A DNA stretch of 64,000 bases from Salinarimonas sp046292825. GTDB lineage: Bacteria; Pseudomonadota; Alphaproteobacteria; Rhizobiales; Beijerinckiaceae. The notes below the pieces were generated by a model. The model did no database searches and had not been told where the DNA came from. It saw only the letters and a list, made by a program, of their open reading frames with translations. How positions within the stretch are numbered: the stretch's first letter is position 1; the number at the start of each line of letters is the position of its first letter. This document shows, piece after piece, positions 24,834 through 33,308 of the stretch. The position numbers and the translations under genes are program-made. Where the stretch lies: the NCBI RefSeq assembly GCF_046292825.1, contig NZ_JBKBQG010000001.1:186001-250000 (forward strand). The letters run 5' to 3'.

Positions 24834-26672
24834 TCACGCCTCGCGCACGTAGCGGCCCGGCGCCGGATCGAGCGGCGGCGAACCGGCCCCTGGCGCGCCG
24901 AGGCTCGGCGGCGTCGTCGGCGCGCTCGAATGCGCGCCGAGCCAGTCCGCCCAGGCCGGCCACCAGGAGCCCTCGCGGCTCTCCACGCTCTCGAGCCATT
25001 CGGCGGGCGGCAGGTAGGGATCGCTCGCGGCGCGGGTGTGGATGCGGTGGCGGCTCCTCGGCGAGCCGGGGGGCGCGACGATGCCGGCATTGTGCCCGCC
25101 CGAGGCGAGGCAGAAGGTCACGTCGGTATCGGTGAGGATGTGCACCTTGAAGGCCGAGCGCCAGGGCGCGACGTGGTCGCGCTCGGTGCCCACCGCGAAG
25201 ATCGGCGTGCGGATGTCGGTGAGCGCGATCGGCCGCTCGCCGACGCGATAGCGCCCCGTGGCGAGCTCGTTGTCGAGGAAGAGCCGGCGCAGATATTCCG
25301 AATGCATCCGGTAGGGCATGCGGGTGGCGTCGGCATTCCAGGCCATCAGGTCGCTCATCGGCGCGCGCGTGCCCATCAGGTAATTGTGCACCGCGTAGGA
25401 CCAGATGAGGTCGCTCGAGCGCAGGAGCCGGAAGGCGCCGGCCATCTGCTTGGTGTCGAGGAAGCCCTGGTCCCACATCATGTCTTCCAGGAAGTGGACC
25501 TGCGCCTCCGAGATGAACAGCGTCAGCTCGCCCGCCTCCGTGAAGTCCTGCTGGGCGGCGAGCAGCGTCGTCGTGGCGAGCCGTCGGTCGCCCTCGCGCG
25601 CGAGCGCGGCGGCGGCGATCGACAGGAGCGTGCCGCCGAGGCAATAGCCCGCCGCATGCACCCGCTCCCCCGGCAGGATCGCGCCGACCGCGTCGAGCGC
25701 CGCGCGGATGCCGAGGTCGAGATAATCCTGCATGCCGAGGTCGCGGTCCTCGGAGGTCGGGTTCTTCCAGGAGATTACGAACACCGTGAAGCCCTGGTCG
25801 CGCAGGTAGCGCACGAGAGAATTTTCCGGCGACAGATCGAGGATGTAGTATTTCATGATCCACGCCGGCACGATCATCACCGGCTCGGGGCGCACGGCGT
25901 CGGTCGTCGGCGCGTACTGGATCAGTTCCATCAGCCGGTTGCGATAGACGACCGCGCCCGGCGTCGCGGCGACCGTCTCGCCGACGCGATAGGCCTCCGT
26001 GCCGGCGGGCGGCTCGCCGCGCATGGTGCGGCCGGCATCGTCGAGGAAATTGAGCCAGCCGTCGAAGAGGTTGCGCCCGCCGGTCTCGAGGGTGCGGCGC
26101 GCGACGACCGGGTTCGTCGCGGGGAAGTTCGACGGCGACGCCATGTCGAGGATCTGGCGCAGCGTGAAGTCGACGACCTCCTCGTGGCGCCGCGAGACGC
26201 CCGCGACGCCCGTCGCCGCATTGTGCCACCATTGCTGCTGGAACAGGAACCCCTGGTAGAGCACGTTGTAGGGGAAGGCGCTCCATTCCGGCTCGGAGAA
26301 GCGCCGATCCTGCGGCAGGGGCTCGATCATCGGCGGCGCGTCGGCTCCGAATCCGCCGAGCGCGGCGGCTTGCGCGAGCTTCTGGCTCTTGCGCAGGGCC
26401 TTGCCCAGGAGCTGCGCCTGCTTGCCCGGCGAGGCGGCGAGGTGCACCGCCCAATCGGCGAAGGCCTGGCCGAGCGCCGCCGGCGAGAGCCCTCCGGTCA
26501 GGCGCGCGATGCTCGCGTGGAAGCGGTGGTCGATCGTGTCGGCGAGCCGGTCGAGCGGGTCTGCCGCCGGCTCGTGCCCGCCGGGCAGGAGAGGCGCCGG
26601 CGTGCGAGGCGGCGGTCGCGTCGTCTCGTCCGGTTCGTGCCGCGCAAGCGGGATCTTGGTCGCGACGTTCAT
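24834..26672 (-). CDS. phaC: Class I poly(3-hydroxyalkanoate) synthase
   Basis: The enzyme polymerises (R)-3-hydroxyacyl-CoA into PHB granules. The 612-residue length, PhaC N-terminal domain (about 120-290) and alpha/beta-hydrolase core fit class I. The lipase-like box G-Y-C344-L-G-G holds the nucleophile; D499 (G-T-E-R-D-H-V-A-P-W) and H527 (S-G-G-H-N-A-G) complete the triad. ATG at 26672 follows GGAGGG at 8 bases; the longer frame to 26855 is Arg-rich and unlikely. No phaA, phaB or phasin gene is adjacent. A palindrome lies about 52 bases upstream. Confidence 0.95.
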   Translation of the reverse strand: MNVATKIPLARHEPDETTRPPPRTPAPLLPGGHEPAADPLDRLADTIDHRFHASIARLTGGLSPAALGQAFADWAVHLAASPGKQAQLLGKALRKSQKLAQAAALGGFGADAPPMIEPLPQDRRFSEPEWSAFPYNVLYQGFLFQQQWWHNAATGVAGVSRRHEEVVDFTLRQILDMASPSNFPATNPVVARRTLETGGRNLFDGWLNFLDDAGRTMRGEPPAGTEAYRVGETVAATPGAVVYRNRLMELIQYAPTTDAVRPEPVMIVPAWIMKYYILDLSPENSLVRYLRDQGFTVFVISWKNPTSEDRDLGMQDYLDLGIRAALDAVGAILPGERVHAAGYCLGGTLLSIAAAALAREGDRRLATTTLLAAQQDFTEAGELTLFISEAQVHFLEDMMWDQGFLDTKQMAGAFRLLRSSDLIWSYAVHNYLMGTRAPMSDLMAWNADATRMPYRMHSEYLRRLFLDNELATGRYRVGERPIALTDIRTPIFAVGTERDHVAPWRSAFKVHILTDTDVTFCLASGGHNAGIVAPPGSPRSRHRIHTRAASDPYLPPAEWLESVESREGSWWPAWADWLGAHSSAPTTPPSLGAPGAGSPPLDPAPGRYVREA

Positions 26673-26723
26673 GAGCTGCCCTCCGGTGCGACCCGAGAAG
26701 CGCACGAAAAGAGCCGTGCCGCG

Positions 26724-26737
26724 TTGCGAAATCGCAA
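26724..26737. promoter_or_regulatory. Palindrome upstream of phaC
   Basis: TTGCGAAATCGCAA has 6-bp arms TTGCGA/TCGCAA around AA, 52 bases before the phaC ATG. TGC/GCA-type dyads are typical of PhaR-like PHB regulators, so this is a candidate operator; position and symmetry are the only evidence. Confidence 0.35.
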
Positions 26738-26911
26738 ATCGTAGCCGCCTCTCGCAGACGGTTCGGCGCTTTTTCGGCGATCCGCGCGTGCGTCGCGAGC
26801 GGCGAAACGATCCGGCCGCGACCGCGTTGAGTCCGCATTCCCAGCCCGAGGACAAGGGTCATCGCCGCGCCGAGCGCGGCCGCCATTCGCGGGGGCGATG
26901 AGACGACACGC

Positions 26912-28267
26912 ATGACGACGAGCCGTTTGGCGCTCGCGGCCGCCTCGGCGACCGCGCTCGCGCTCGCTACCGCCCACCATCCCGCACAGGCCTCGCCCCC
27001 GCTCGCGGAGCCGATGGCGCATGCCGATCAGAGCGGCATGGCCACGCCCGGCATCTTCCGCTTTCCGGGCCACATGGCCTCGGTCTGGTCGCAGGAGGCC
27101 GCCGGGCGCATCGGCCAGGACGCGCCGGTGACATTGCCGCTGATGATCCACGAGCGTGACGCGTTCTTCGAGGACGGCATCTACGTCTGGGACGCCTGGC
27201 CGGTGCGCACGCCCGACGGCGCGATCGCCGAGATCGACGGCTGGGTGATCAAGGTCGGCCTCTCCGCCGAATGGCAGGAGGTCGAGGACACCGGCCACGA
27301 GTTCTTCACCCTCTCGACCTGGCGCTACTGGTACACCCGCGACGGCGAATGGCGGCCCGGCGGCATCGTCTTCACGCGCGAGGAGGGGCTCGGCTCGCGC
27401 CAATGGGCGGGCTCGACCTTCTACGATCCCGACACGCGGCAGATCACCTTCTACTACACCGCCGTCGGCCGGCCCGATGCGCCGAGCCTCGAAGAGGACA
27501 TGCCCGATCGCCGGATCTCGATCCACAACGAAGCCGCCGGGCGCCCGCTCGTCGAGCAGCGTCTCGCCTCGGTGACGGCCGCCGTCTCGGCGAGCGAGGA
27601 CGGGATCGCCTTCTCCGATTTCGGCGAGCACCGGATCATCGGCGAGGCCGACGGATTCTGGTACGACACGATCGAGACCTATCTGGCGAGCGACGCCGTC
27701 TACGGCTTCCGCGACCCGGAATTCATGCTCGACCCGATGACCGGGCGCGAGCACATCCTGTTCACGGCGAACGGCGCGGGCGTCCCGGGGCCGTACAACG
27801 GGGTGGTCGGTCTGATGACGCGCACCGACGACGGCCAATGGCGCCTCGATCCGCCGATCATCGTCTCGATCGGCGTCAATTCGCAGCTCGAGCGCCCGCA
27901 CGTGATCTATCGCGACGGCGAGGCCTACCTGTTCTTCTCCACGCACGACTTCACCTTCGGGCCCGACGTGCAGGGGCCGCGCGGGCTCTACGGCTTCCAT
28001 TCGCCGAGCGGGCGGCTCACCGGGCGCTGGGTGCCGCTCAACGAGCACGGCCTCGTCGCCGCCAATCCACGCGAGGCGGAGGGGCAGACCTATTCCTACC
28101 TCGTCCTGCCCGACGGACACGTGATGAGCTATCTCAACGAGACCTGGGGCTTCGCGCTCGATCCCGCCTACGAGGAGCGCGAATTCTACGGCGGACCCGG
28201 CCCGCTCTTCCGCCTGGGCTTCGACGGCGCGATCGTGACGGTGACGGAAAGCGACAATGCGCGCTGA
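26912..28267 (+). CDS. Levansucrase/inulosucrase (GH68), secreted
   Basis: The enzyme splits sucrose and builds a beta-fructan from the fructose part. The 451-residue precursor has a Sec-type signal peptide ending near A-Q-A-S (about 28). The five-bladed GH68 core shows all three catalytic carboxylates: nucleophile D94 in Y-V-W-D-A-W-P, stabiliser D268 in F-R-D-P-E-F, and acid/base E327 in Q-L-E-R-P-H. Levan versus inulin product cannot be decided, though Gram-negative enzymes of this size usually make levan. Its end overlaps the GH32 gene by 11 bases. Confidence 0.93.
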   Translation: MTTSRLALAAASATALALATAHHPAQASPPLAEPMAHADQSGMATPGIFRFPGHMASVWSQEAAGRIGQDAPVTLPLMIHERDAFFEDGIYVWDAWPVRTPDGAIAEIDGWVIKVGLSAEWQEVEDTGHEFFTLSTWRYWYTRDGEWRPGGIVFTREEGLGSRQWAGSTFYDPDTRQITFYYTAVGRPDAPSLEEDMPDRRISIHNEAAGRPLVEQRLASVTAAVSASEDGIAFSDFGEHRIIGEADGFWYDTIETYLASDAVYGFRDPEFMLDPMTGREHILFTANGAGVPGPYNGVVGLMTRTDDGQWRLDPPIIVSIGVNSQLERPHVIYRDGEAYLFFSTHDFTFGPDVQGPRGLYGFHSPSGRLTGRWVPLNEHGLVAANPREAEGQTYSYLVLPDGHVMSYLNETWGFALDPAYEEREFYGGPGPLFRLGFDGAIVTVTESDNAR

Positions 28268-30344
28268 GCGCGCCGTGCTCCTCGCGCTTGCCGCCGCATC
28301 GCTCCACGCGAGCGCGGCGGCTGGGCTCGACCTCGAGGACGGGCGCCTGCGCGTCGAGGGCGGTCTCGTGCCCCCGCTGCCCGTGCACGCGCCCTATCGC
28401 GCGCTCGTGCCGGTCGCGGCTGGGGAGGGGACGGCTCTGCGCTTCGACGGCAACTCCACGTGGGGGGAGAGCGAGGGTGCGGTCGCGATCGACCTGTCGG
28501 GCGGGCTCACGATCTCCGCCTTCGTCGCGATCGCCTCGCCGCCGGTCGAGACCGCGTCGGTGATCCACCTCGCGGAGGCCGCGGAGGGGCCGCATCTGCG
28601 GCTTGCGGTCGGCGAATGGCTGGAACCGGAATTCGTCGTCGGCGATCTGCGCGCGGCGAGCCTCGAGGCGCTGCCGCTCGGCCGCTGGGTGCACCTCGCC
28701 GGCATCGTCGACAGGGAGGGCGCGCGGCTCTACGTCGACGGCGCCCTCGTGGCGGAGAGCCCCGGCGCGCCGCCCGAGCGGATCGAGGGCCCCCTCGCGC
28801 TCGGCCGCTCGCTCCATGCGGGCGCGCGCGACGTCCACCCCTACGGCGTCTGGAACGGGCTCTTGGCCGGCGTGACCGTCACCGAAGGGGGCGACGAGAG
28901 CGCGCTGCCGACGTCGCGTCCGCTCGCGCCGCCCGATCTCTCCGTCCCCGCCGCCTGGCAGGCGGCCGATCCCCTGCGCCCGCGCGTCCACCCGATGCCG
29001 CCGATCGGCTGGACCAACGAGCCGCACGCGCTGATCCGCCGCGACGGCCTCTGGCACCTCTACCATCAGGCGAACCCGAACGGCGCCTTCTGGGACCACA
29101 TCGTCTGGGGGCATCTCGTCTCGGAGGATCTCGCCGCCTGGCAGGCGCGACCGCCCGCGCTCGTGCCCTCGACCGGTTTCGACCGCCGCGGCGTCTGGGT
29201 CGGCAATTGGATCCCGCAGACCGAGCCTCCCGTCGCGCTCTATACGGGCGTGAACGGCGAGCGCTCAGGCCTCGGCCGCGCGGTGATGCAGCCGGACGGG
29301 CGGCTCGAGCGACGCGACTTCGCCGTGCGCTACGACACTCCGGAAGGTTTCCAGGACATGCGCGATCCCTTCGTCCTGCGGAACGGGGACGGCTATCTCG
29401 CGCTGATCGGCTCAGGCACGCTCGCGCACGATGCCCCCCTCGTCCTCGCCTTCGCCTCGCGGGACACTCAGGACTGGACCTTTCTCGGCGAATTCGACAC
29501 GGGCGGCGTCGAGATGCCGGGGGAGTTCTGGGAATTGCCGGTCTTGCGGCCCTTTGCCGATCGCTGGCTCCTCATGGGCACGCCCGTGCTCGCCGATGCC
29601 GAGGCGCGCACGCATTATTGGCTGGGCCGCTTCGACGGCGTCCGCTTCGTCCCCGACGATCCCGCCCCGCACGATTTCGACCTCTTCCGCACCCTCCTCG
29701 CACCGAGCCTCGCCGACGACGAGGACGGGCGCACGATCGCGATCGGCATCGTCCCCGATGCCGGCCAGCGGCCGGAAGACCTGCGCCGTGCGGCGGGCTG
29801 GGTGCACGCGCTGTCGCTGCCTTTCGCGCTGAGCCTGTGTCCGGAGGATGACGGCCGGCTCTGCGCCGCGCTCCCCGAACCCTTTCGCGGGCGCTTCTCC
29901 GCGCCGCGCGCCGCGCTCGCCGACGTCGCGCTCGAGGCCGAGCCGCTCGCGCTCGCGACGAGCGAGGAGCCCGTCCTCGTGACCGGCACGCTCGTCGTCC
30001 CCGAGGGCGGGGAGGCGGTTCTCGGGCTTCTCGCGAGCGAGACGAGCGGGGAGGTCACCCGCCTGCGCCTGCGTCCGGCCGAGGGCGTCGTGCGCCTCGA
30101 CCGCAGCGCCGCCTCGACCGCCCCCTATGCCCACGACGACATCCGCACCGGCGCCGTCTCGCCCGCCGAGCGCGTCGCCTTCGCGGTCCTCGTCGACGGC
30201 GGGGCCGTGTCGGGGACGATCGCGGGGCGGCCCTTCGGCGTGATCCTCTATCCGCAGAGCGCGGACGCGCGCGGCCTCACGCTCGCGGGCGACGGCGGGG
30301 CGCGGGTGGAGGAGCTGCGCGTCGAGGGCCTGGCAGCCGAGTAG
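28257..30344 (+). CDS. Secreted GH32 fructan hydrolase with N-terminal LamG-like domain
   Basis: The 695-residue protein has a signal peptide (about 1-22), a concanavalin/LamG-like beta-sandwich (about 55-210), a GH32 five-bladed propeller (about 245-545) and the usual C-terminal sandwich. Catalytic positions are N254-E255-P-H (nucleophile place, Glu instead of the common Asp of N-D-P-N-G), R369-D370-P and E426 in W-E-L-P (usually E-C-P). It should release fructose or short fructans from levan/inulin; the D-to-E change makes specificity uncertain. It overlaps the levansucrase gene by 11 bases, so fructan synthesis and breakdown are translationally coupled. Confidence 0.88.
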   Translation: MRAERAVLLALAAASLHASAAAGLDLEDGRLRVEGGLVPPLPVHAPYRALVPVAAGEGTALRFDGNSTWGESEGAVAIDLSGGLTISAFVAIASPPVETASVIHLAEAAEGPHLRLAVGEWLEPEFVVGDLRAASLEALPLGRWVHLAGIVDREGARLYVDGALVAESPGAPPERIEGPLALGRSLHAGARDVHPYGVWNGLLAGVTVTEGGDESALPTSRPLAPPDLSVPAAWQAADPLRPRVHPMPPIGWTNEPHALIRRDGLWHLYHQANPNGAFWDHIVWGHLVSEDLAAWQARPPALVPSTGFDRRGVWVGNWIPQTEPPVALYTGVNGERSGLGRAVMQPDGRLERRDFAVRYDTPEGFQDMRDPFVLRNGDGYLALIGSGTLAHDAPLVLAFASRDTQDWTFLGEFDTGGVEMPGEFWELPVLRPFADRWLLMGTPVLADAEARTHYWLGRFDGVRFVPDDPAPHDFDLFRTLLAPSLADDEDGRTIAIGIVPDAGQRPEDLRRAAGWVHALSLPFALSLCPEDDGRLCAALPEPFRGRFSAPRAALADVALEAEPLALATSEEPVLVTGTLVVPEGGEAVLGLLASETSGEVTRLRLRPAEGVVRLDRSAASTAPYAHDDIRTGAVSPAERVAFAVLVDGGAVSGTIAGRPFGVILYPQSADARGLTLAGDGGARVEELRVEGLAAE

Positions 30345-30416
30345 CCGGCCGCCTGATCGGCGCCGCTCACGCGTCTTTGATGGCGGTCGCGCTTGCGCGC
30401 GCGCCCTCCGCGGGCT

Positions 30417-31394
30417 CGCGTCGAGGGCAAGCGCGAGGCGTTCTTCGTTGTCGCGCAGCGCGTCGAGGACACGCCGCGCCGCGGTGACGTCGGTATAGGT
30501 CCGCACGCTGCCGCCGTCGGGCAGCGGCACGACGCGCACCTCGACGACAGTGCCGTTGCTGCGGACGCGCGCGTAGGTGCCGGAGCGCCCGTCGAGCCCC
30601 GCGCGCTTGACCATCTCGACGAATTCGGCGGTCGCACCGGGAAAGTCGCCGGCGGCGACCTGCCGCTCGACGACCTCGGCGATGTTCGGCCGTTCGGCGA
30701 GCATCGCGGAGGGGAGGTCGAGGAGGGTACAGGCGCGCTCGTTGAAGACCTGCACGACGCCGCGCCCGTCGACCATCAGAATGCCCTGGTCGATGTTTTC
30801 GAGCGTGGTCTTGAGCCGAGCCTTCCGCTCGGCGAGCTCGGCTCGCTGCGCGTCGACCAGAGCCTCGCTGCGCGCGAGCGTCTCGGCCTCGCGACGCGCT
30901 TCGAGGCGCGCCTTGTGGAGACGGATCAGCGCGGTGACCGCCTCCGCCATGTCGCGCAAGGCGACGAGGTCCTCGTCCTCGAAGCGCCGTGGCGCGCTGT
31001 CGGCGATGCACAACGTGCCGAGCCGCAGCCCGGGCTCGAGGGCGATCGGCGCGCCGGCATAGGAGCGGATGAAGGGCTCGCCGGTGACGAGCGGGTTGTC
31101 GGAAAATCGCGGGTCGCTGCGCGCGTCCTTCACCACGAAGACGTCGTCCTCGAGGATCGCGTGGGCGCAGAAGGAGACCGCCCGCGAGGTCTTCTCGACG
31201 TCGACCCCGCACCGCGCCTTGAACCATTGCTCGTTCTCTTCGACGAGCGACACGAGGACGATCGGCACGCCGAACAGATGCCGTGCCGCCCGGCAGATCG
31301 CGTCGATGCCCGGGTCGGGACCGGTTCCCACGATCTCGAGCGCGCGCAGGGAGGCGAGCCGGGCCGCCTCCTCTCGGGAGAGGAGAGGACGCAT
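30417..31394 (-). CDS. GAF-PAS sensor protein with missing 3' end
   Basis: From ATG 31394 the frame encodes a GAF domain (about residues 20-160, with W-F-K-A-R-C-G and F-C-A-H-A-I) and a linker coiled coil (about 160-195). A PAS-7-type domain follows (about 196-310, L-E-N-I-D-Q-G-I-L-M-V-D). After N-E-E-R-L-A-L-A-L-D-A (residue 326, base 30417) family-like sequence stops. The frame runs on without a stop to 29412, antisense to the GH32 gene, in low-complexity sequence. Such proteins normally continue into further PAS, kinase or GGDEF domains, so the gene looks truncated. It starts 5 bases after the OhrR-like gene. Confidence 0.6.
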
Positions 31395-31399
31395 GGCGG

Positions 31400-31915
31400 T
31401 CACGCCTTCTTCGAGCGACGGGGGCGACGGCGTCCGGCGGCCTCGATCGCGATCGGCGCATCCGCCGTCCCGATCCCCCGCAGGCATTGCGTCAGCTTCT
31501 CGAGGCTCGTCCGCAGCGCGGCGGCGTCCTCCGCGCCGCCGACGACGCAGGACAGCGACCGCTGGATCTCGGTCGCATCGCGCTCGAGCGCGCGCCCCTT
31601 CGGCGTCACGAAGACGCGAACCCGCCGTTCGTCGTCGGGGTCGCGCGCGCGCCGCACGAGCCCGGCCGCCTCCATGCGCTTGAGGAGCGGCGTCAGCGTG
31701 CCCGAATCGAGGTCGAGCGGCTCGCCGATGCCGGACACCGTCCGACCGTCCTCCTCCCAGAGCGTCATGAGGACGAGATATTGCGGATAGGTGAGTCCGA
31801 GCGGCTCGAGGAGCGGCGTGTAGGCGGCATTGAAGGCGTGGCTCGCCGCGTAGACGGCGAAGCAGAGCTGGTTTTCCAGGCGGACGACGTCGTCCATGGC
31901 GCTCGTCTTTCGCAT
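31400..31915 (-). CDS. MarR-family regulator, OhrR-type organic peroxide sensor
   Basis: The 171-residue winged-helix repressor has the OhrR N-terminal signature L-E-N-Q-L-C-F-A-V-Y, with C18 at the place of the peroxide-sensing cysteine. It continues with L-G-L-T-Y-P-Q-Y-L-V-L-M-T-L-W-E, and the wing has D-P-D-D-E-R-R-V. Oxidation of the Cys releases OhrR from DNA. The usual partner ohr is not present; instead a truncated GAF-PAS gene follows. A dyad with an AATT-N-AATT core lies upstream. Its C-terminus carries a basic tail not typical of OhrR. Confidence 0.85.
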   Translation of the reverse strand: MRKTSAMDDVVRLENQLCFAVYAASHAFNAAYTPLLEPLGLTYPQYLVLMTLWEEDGRTVSGIGEPLDLDSGTLTPLLKRMEAAGLVRRARDPDDERRVRVFVTPKGRALERDATEIQRSLSCVVGGAEDAAALRTSLEKLTQCLRGIGTADAPIAIEAAGRRRPRRSKKA

Positions 31916-31963
31916 GAGCAGTCCGCGCGGGCCCTGCGCGGGAGGTTCGTTCGAATTTTAATG

Positions 31964-31982
31964 GCGCAAAATTGAATTGCGC
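31964..31982. promoter_or_regulatory. Candidate OhrR operator
   Basis: GCGCAAAATTGAATTGCGC is centred on 31974: inner AATT-G-AATT and outer GCGCAA/TTGCGC arms, 49 bases before the ohrR-like start. It resembles OhrR boxes (CAATT-N-AATTG core), suggesting autoregulation. The site lies in the divergent region toward the HlyD-like gene. Confidence 0.5.
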
Positions 31983-32078
31983 GCAAGCCGATTGTGTGTT
32001 TCAACGGATTCGTGGTGCCGCCGCGCCGCTCGCTCCCGCACCCGCCCGCTACGCCGCCCCTTCTCTCCGAGCCTTCCG

Positions 32079-33308
32079 ATGATCTGGAACAATCGCTTCG
32101 TGCGCATCGCCGTGGGTCTAGCGCTCCTCGCGACCGCGATCCTGGTGCTCCTGCCCGGCCTGACGGGCCACACCTCTCTCGACGGAACGGTCAACGCCCG
32201 CTTCGCCGTCATCAGCGCCCCCATCGAGGGGATCGTCGCCGACACCCCGCCGAAGGTCGGCTCGCGGGTCGCGGACGGCGAGCCGCTCGTCGCCCTCCAC
32301 AACGACCGCGTCAACCGCGCGATCCTGACCTCGCTCGCGGCCGAGCGCAACACCGCCCTCGAGCGCGTGGCGGCGCTGGAGCGTCAGCGCGGATCGCTCG
32401 AGGCCCTGGCGCGCGAGCTGGAGGACCGGGTCGTAGCCTATCGCACCGCGCTCATCGCGGACCTGCGCCAGGAACTCGAGATCCTGCGCGGCGACATGGA
32501 GGTCTCGCGGGCGCAGGAGAGCGCCGCGGCGAGCGAGCTCCTGCGCCGGGAGACGCTCGGCACGTCGGGCATCGTCGCCGAGAGCGCGATCGAGCAGGCA
32601 CGGGCCGCGCAGGTCTTCTCCGGCGGCCGGGTCGAGACCGCGCGGCTCCAGGCCGAGCGGATCGAGAACCGCCTCGTGGCGCTGGAGCAGGGCGTGTTCG
32701 TCGGCGACGGACAGAACGACGTGCCCTATTCGCGCCAGCGCCGCGACGAACTCCTCGTCCAGATCGCGGACATCGACCAGCGCATCGCGGAGAACCGCAC
32801 CCGCGCCGACGAGATCGGGCTGCAGCTCGCGGAGGAGACGCGCCGCGTCGAGACGCTCGCGGACGCGACGGTCGTCTCGCCCTTCGGCGGGGTCGTGTGG
32901 CGCAACAACGTCGTCGACGGCTCGAACGTCGTCGTCGGCCAGGAGATGGTCCGCCTCCTCGATTGTCGCGACCTATTCGTCGACATCCTCGTGCCGGAGG
33001 TCGATTACGACGTCATCTATCCCGGGCGCTCGGCCGAGGTGCGGCTCCTGGGGCGGGAGTCGACGCTCGATGGGCGCGTCCTCTCGGTGCGCGGCAGCGC
33101 GGCGGTCGTCGAGGAGGTCACGCTCGCCGCGACCCCGCCGGCGGGCGTGGGTCGCAACGCGCGCATCCGCGTCGCGCTCGCCGCGTCGGATCTGAACGAC
33201 GATTTCGACAATTATTGTCAGGTCGGACGCAGCGTCCAGGTCCGGTTCCAGCGTGACGGCCTTCCCCTTCGCCGGTGGTTGCAGAGCCTATGGTTCAGTA
33301 TCTCGTAG
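32079..33308 (+). CDS. HlyD-like membrane-fusion protein of a polysaccharide synthase (BgsB-like)
   Basis: The 409-residue protein has one N-terminal membrane helix (about 8-28) and a biotinyl-lipoyl-like half motif (S-A-P-I-E-G-I-V, about 45-70). A long coiled-coil hairpin follows (about 85-270), then a second half motif (V-S-P-F-G-G-V-V-W) and a beta-barrel. This is the adaptor/periplasmic architecture found with GT2 synthases such as Alg44 or Sinorhizobium BgsB. It overlaps the next synthase gene by 19 bases. It probably guides the polymer through the periplasm. ATG at 32079 is chosen since the membrane helix begins right there. Confidence 0.78.
   Translation: MIWNNRFVRIAVGLALLATAILVLLPGLTGHTSLDGTVNARFAVISAPIEGIVADTPPKVGSRVADGEPLVALHNDRVNRAILTSLAAERNTALERVAALERQRGSLEALARELEDRVVAYRTALIADLRQELEILRGDMEVSRAQESAAASELLRRETLGTSGIVAESAIEQARAAQVFSGGRVETARLQAERIENRLVALEQGVFVGDGQNDVPYSRQRRDELLVQIADIDQRIAENRTRADEIGLQLAEETRRVETLADATVVSPFGGVVWRNNVVDGSNVVVGQEMVRLLDCRDLFVDILVPEVDYDVIYPGRSAEVRLLGRESTLDGRVLSVRGSAAVVEEVTLAATPPAGVGRNARIRVALAASDLNDDFDNYCQVGRSVQVRFQRDGLPLRRWLQSLWFSIS

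Noticed and set aside
29412..30416. Extension of the GAF-PAS frame antisense to the GH32 gene
   Set aside because: Similarity ends at residue 326 and the added sequence is compositionally biased; the opposite strand encodes the GH32 catalytic domain.
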